Program-made: the position numbers and the translations under genes
Notes under the pieces: model-generated
What the model was told of the DNA's origin: nothing
Seen by the model: the letters and a program-made list of their open reading frames with translations, nothing else
The model's database searches: none
Shown: piece by piece, positions 7,143-8,600 of the stretch
Position numbering within the stretch: position 1 is the stretch's first letter
How the letters are laid out: each line of letters begins with the position of its first letter
Assembly: GCA_902490055.1 (NCBI GenBank)
Contig: CABUCP010000106.1
Span: 1 to 8,600, forward strand
Direction of reading: 5' to 3'
Length of the DNA stretch: 8,600 nt
DNA from: an uncultured Klebsiella sp.
GTDB taxonomy: Bacteria; Pseudomonadota; Gammaproteobacteria; Enterobacterales; Enterobacteriaceae

Positions 7143-8507
7143 TCATGCCAGGAAATGACTCAGGAACAGCAGGCCTAACGATACATTAATCGCCCCGCCA
7201 ATACGGGTAGCTATCTGGGCGAACGGCATCAGATTCATGCGGTTGCCGGAAGTCAGGATAGCGACGTCGCCGGTACCGCCCTGCCCGCTCTGACAGCAGG
7301 AGACAATCGCCACGTCGACCGGGTGCATGCCAATCTTTTTGCCGACAAAGAATCCGGTCGCCACCAGCGCCGAAACGGTGCAGACAATCACCAGCAGATT
7401 CGTCAGGGTGAAAGCGTTAACCAACTCCTGCCACGGCGTAATCGCCACGCCGACGGCAAACAGAATCGGATAAGTTACGGCGGTACGGAAGAATTTGTAC
7501 ACCATTTGGGAGCCTTCCTGCAGGCGCGGCGAAACCCCGTTCGCCAGCTTCAGCAGTACCGCCAGGAACAACATTCCAACCGGCGCCGGCAGGCCAATCA
7601 ATTTGTGGCCCAGCATACCCATCATGTACAGCAGCACCGCCAGTAGCGCGCCGGAAGCCAGCGTCGCCATATCCGCTTTACCGCTAAAGCCTTCGCTCTC
7701 GCTCTCAGTACGGGTTTCATTGCTGCGGTTCGGCATCAGTTGGCCTTCGCCTGTCAGATGCGGGAAGCGTTTGCCCAGTTGGTTCAGGCAACCGGCGATC
7801 ACAATCGCCGTCAGGCTGCCCAGCATTACCATCGGCAGTACGCGGCCCAGCGCGACGCCCTGATCCATATGCATCAGCGCGGCATAGCCAATCGACAGCG
7901 GGATCGCCCCTTCGCCCACGCCGCCGGCCATGATCGGCAGGACGATAAAGAAGAAGACCTGGAACGGGTCCATGCCCAGCAGGTAACCCACGCCGACGCC
8001 CACCAGCATGCCGACCACTTCGCCGCACAGCATCGGGAAGAAGATCTTCAGGAAGCCCTGAATCAGCGTGGTGCGGTTCATGCTCATAATGCTGCCGACG
8101 ATAATGCAGCAGATATAGAGATAAAGAATGTTGGTTGATTTATAGAATTTGGTGGTGGATTCCACCACCACGTCCGGTAGCAGGCCGTAATGGACCAGCG
8201 CGGAAGGGATAAAGGTGGCGCAAATCGCCGCTGCGCCGAGTTTGCCCAGTACCGGCAGACGCTTGCCGAACTCGCCGCAGGCAAAGCCGAAAAAGGCCAG
8301 CGTCGCGACCATCACCACGATATCGCTCGGCAGCTTGCCGCCGAGGCAATCCAGCGCAATTAAGCCGCCGGCGAGTAAAAATAGCGGCAGCGGAATAATC
8401 CCCACTTTCCAGCTATCCATGACGTGCCACCAGCGCTGCTTCAGCGAGGCTTGCGGTTTGTTGATCGGTTCGAGGGTTGCAGAGAATGCATTGTCTGTGG
8501 TGCTCAT
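7143..8507 (-). CDS. citW: 2-hydroxycarboxylate (citrate) transporter, CitW type
   Basis: Inner-membrane carrier of the 2HCT family (CitS, CitP, MalP). K. pneumoniae CitW is described as a citrate/acetate antiporter that feeds citrate fermentation. In the 454-residue form, about eleven hydrophobic segments follow a cytoplasmic N-terminus. The two re-entrant-loop GGxG motifs are GGVGEGAIPLS (195-205) and GQGGTGD (408-414). The substrate-binding arginine is in ATRIGG (R435), preceded by SGNRMNL. GGVGEG resembles my memory of CitP/MalP more than CitS, which has GGNGAG, in line with an exchanger. The ATG at 8507 has AGGG 8 bases upstream. An in-frame ATG at 8534 (nine more residues) has no ribosome site. 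A charged loop at about 260-280 separates the two halves. The gene is intact and lies upstream of citX. Confidence 0.92.
   Translation of the reverse strand: MSTTDNAFSATLEPINKPQASLKQRWWHVMDSWKVGIIPLPLFLLAGGLIALDCLGGKLPSDIVVMVATLAFFGFACGEFGKRLPVLGKLGAAAICATFIPSALVHYGLLPDVVVESTTKFYKSTNILYLYICCIIVGSIMSMNRTTLIQGFLKIFFPMLCGEVVGMLVGVGVGYLLGMDPFQVFFFIVLPIMAGGVGEGAIPLSIGYAALMHMDQGVALGRVLPMVMLGSLTAIVIAGCLNQLGKRFPHLTGEGQLMPNRSNETRTESESEGFSGKADMATLASGALLAVLLYMMGMLGHKLIGLPAPVGMLFLAVLLKLANGVSPRLQEGSQMVYKFFRTAVTYPILFAVGVAITPWQELVNAFTLTNLLVIVCTVSALVATGFFVGKKIGMHPVDVAIVSCCQSGQGGTGDVAILTSGNRMNLMPFAQIATRIGGAINVSLGLLFLSHFLA
8150..8170. repeat. Perfect inverted repeat inside citW
   Basis: TGGTGGTGGA (8150-8159) and TCCACCACCA (8161-8170) are 10-base arms around one central base. 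They encode the DVVVESTTK stretch of the transporter (about residues 112-120), between membrane segments. The low-complexity GGT/ACC codons may make this symmetry a coincidence. Confidence 0.6.
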
Positions 8508-8600
8508 AAATTCAGCCCTGTAGTTATTATTCATTTTCAGGGTAAAGGGCCGGGCGCGCGGTTAATGTGAGAGGGGGCAACGATATCGTTATCGGCCAGA
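8508..8600 (-). promoter_or_regulatory. citW upstream region with palindrome and possible CRP half-site
   Basis: AACGATATCGTT (8579-8590) is a perfect 12-base palindrome. TGTGA at 8566-8570 (context TTAATGTGA) fits a CRP half-site, but the partner half (8577-8581, GCAAC) matches TCACA poorly. No convincing -35/-10 pair is seen for citW. In K. pneumoniae, as I recall, citWX lies divergent from the two-component genes citYZ, so this could be a shared control region cut by the window edge. Confidence 0.4.

Noticed and set aside
8508..8534. Nine-residue N-terminal extension of CitW from the ATG at 8534
   Set aside because: No ribosome site precedes 8534, while AGGG is well placed before the ATG at 8507. 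It is kept only as an alternative start.
1..8600. CRISPR array, tRNA, rRNA, insertion sequence or phage gene
   Set aside because: No regularly spaced repeats, cloverleaf, transposase motif or flanking duplications were seen on either strand.

Overview
The window looks like chromosomal DNA from an enterobacterium of the Klebsiella/Raoultella group. The three plus-strand proteins are close, full-length matches to Escherichia coli PolB, RapA and RluA as I recall them, and they keep the polB-rapA-rluA order. The next locus encodes a citrate-fermentation transporter and a citrate lyase prosthetic-group transferase, which fits the citW-citX pair described in Klebsiella pneumoniae. The DNA is GC-rich. 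The genus is inferred from memory of gene content, not from a database search.

Left edge (1-303): a possible 14-residue tail of an upstream gene, three REP-type palindromes (a BIME-like cluster), a near-consensus LexA box (230-245), and a terminator-shaped hairpin (257-286) whose loop carries a TATAAT -10 element. Together these form the SOS-controlled start of polB.

Plus-strand block (304-6371): polB (DNA polymerase II, GTG start), a 131-base gap with a stable hairpin, rapA (RNA polymerase recycling ATPase), then rluA (23S rRNA U746 / tRNA U32 pseudouridine synthase) only 9-12 bases after rapA, so probably co-transcribed with it. All three are intact, with catalytic residues at the expected positions.

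Convergent junction (6372-6433): a GC-rich hairpin with a weak T-rich tail, followed by a 14-base perfect palindrome over the end of citX.

Minus-strand block (6434-8507): citW (2-hydroxycarboxylate transporter, probably a citrate/acetate antiporter) is upstream and citX (phosphoribosyl-dephospho-CoA transferase) downstream, separated by 169 bases with two strong hairpins and no obvious terminator. CitW would bring in citrate. CitX would load the prosthetic group onto the acyl carrier subunit of citrate lyase, whose structural genes are not in this window. The last 93 bases are the citW upstream region, with a 12-base palindrome and a possible CRP half-site. A divergently oriented regulator gene may begin just beyond the edge.

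I found no mobile element, CRISPR array, tRNA or rRNA, and no clearly new system. The points most worth a second look are the promoter nested in a terminator-like hairpin before polB, the structured citW-citX spacer, and a conserved-looking C-x2-C-x6-C-x5-H motif in CitX.
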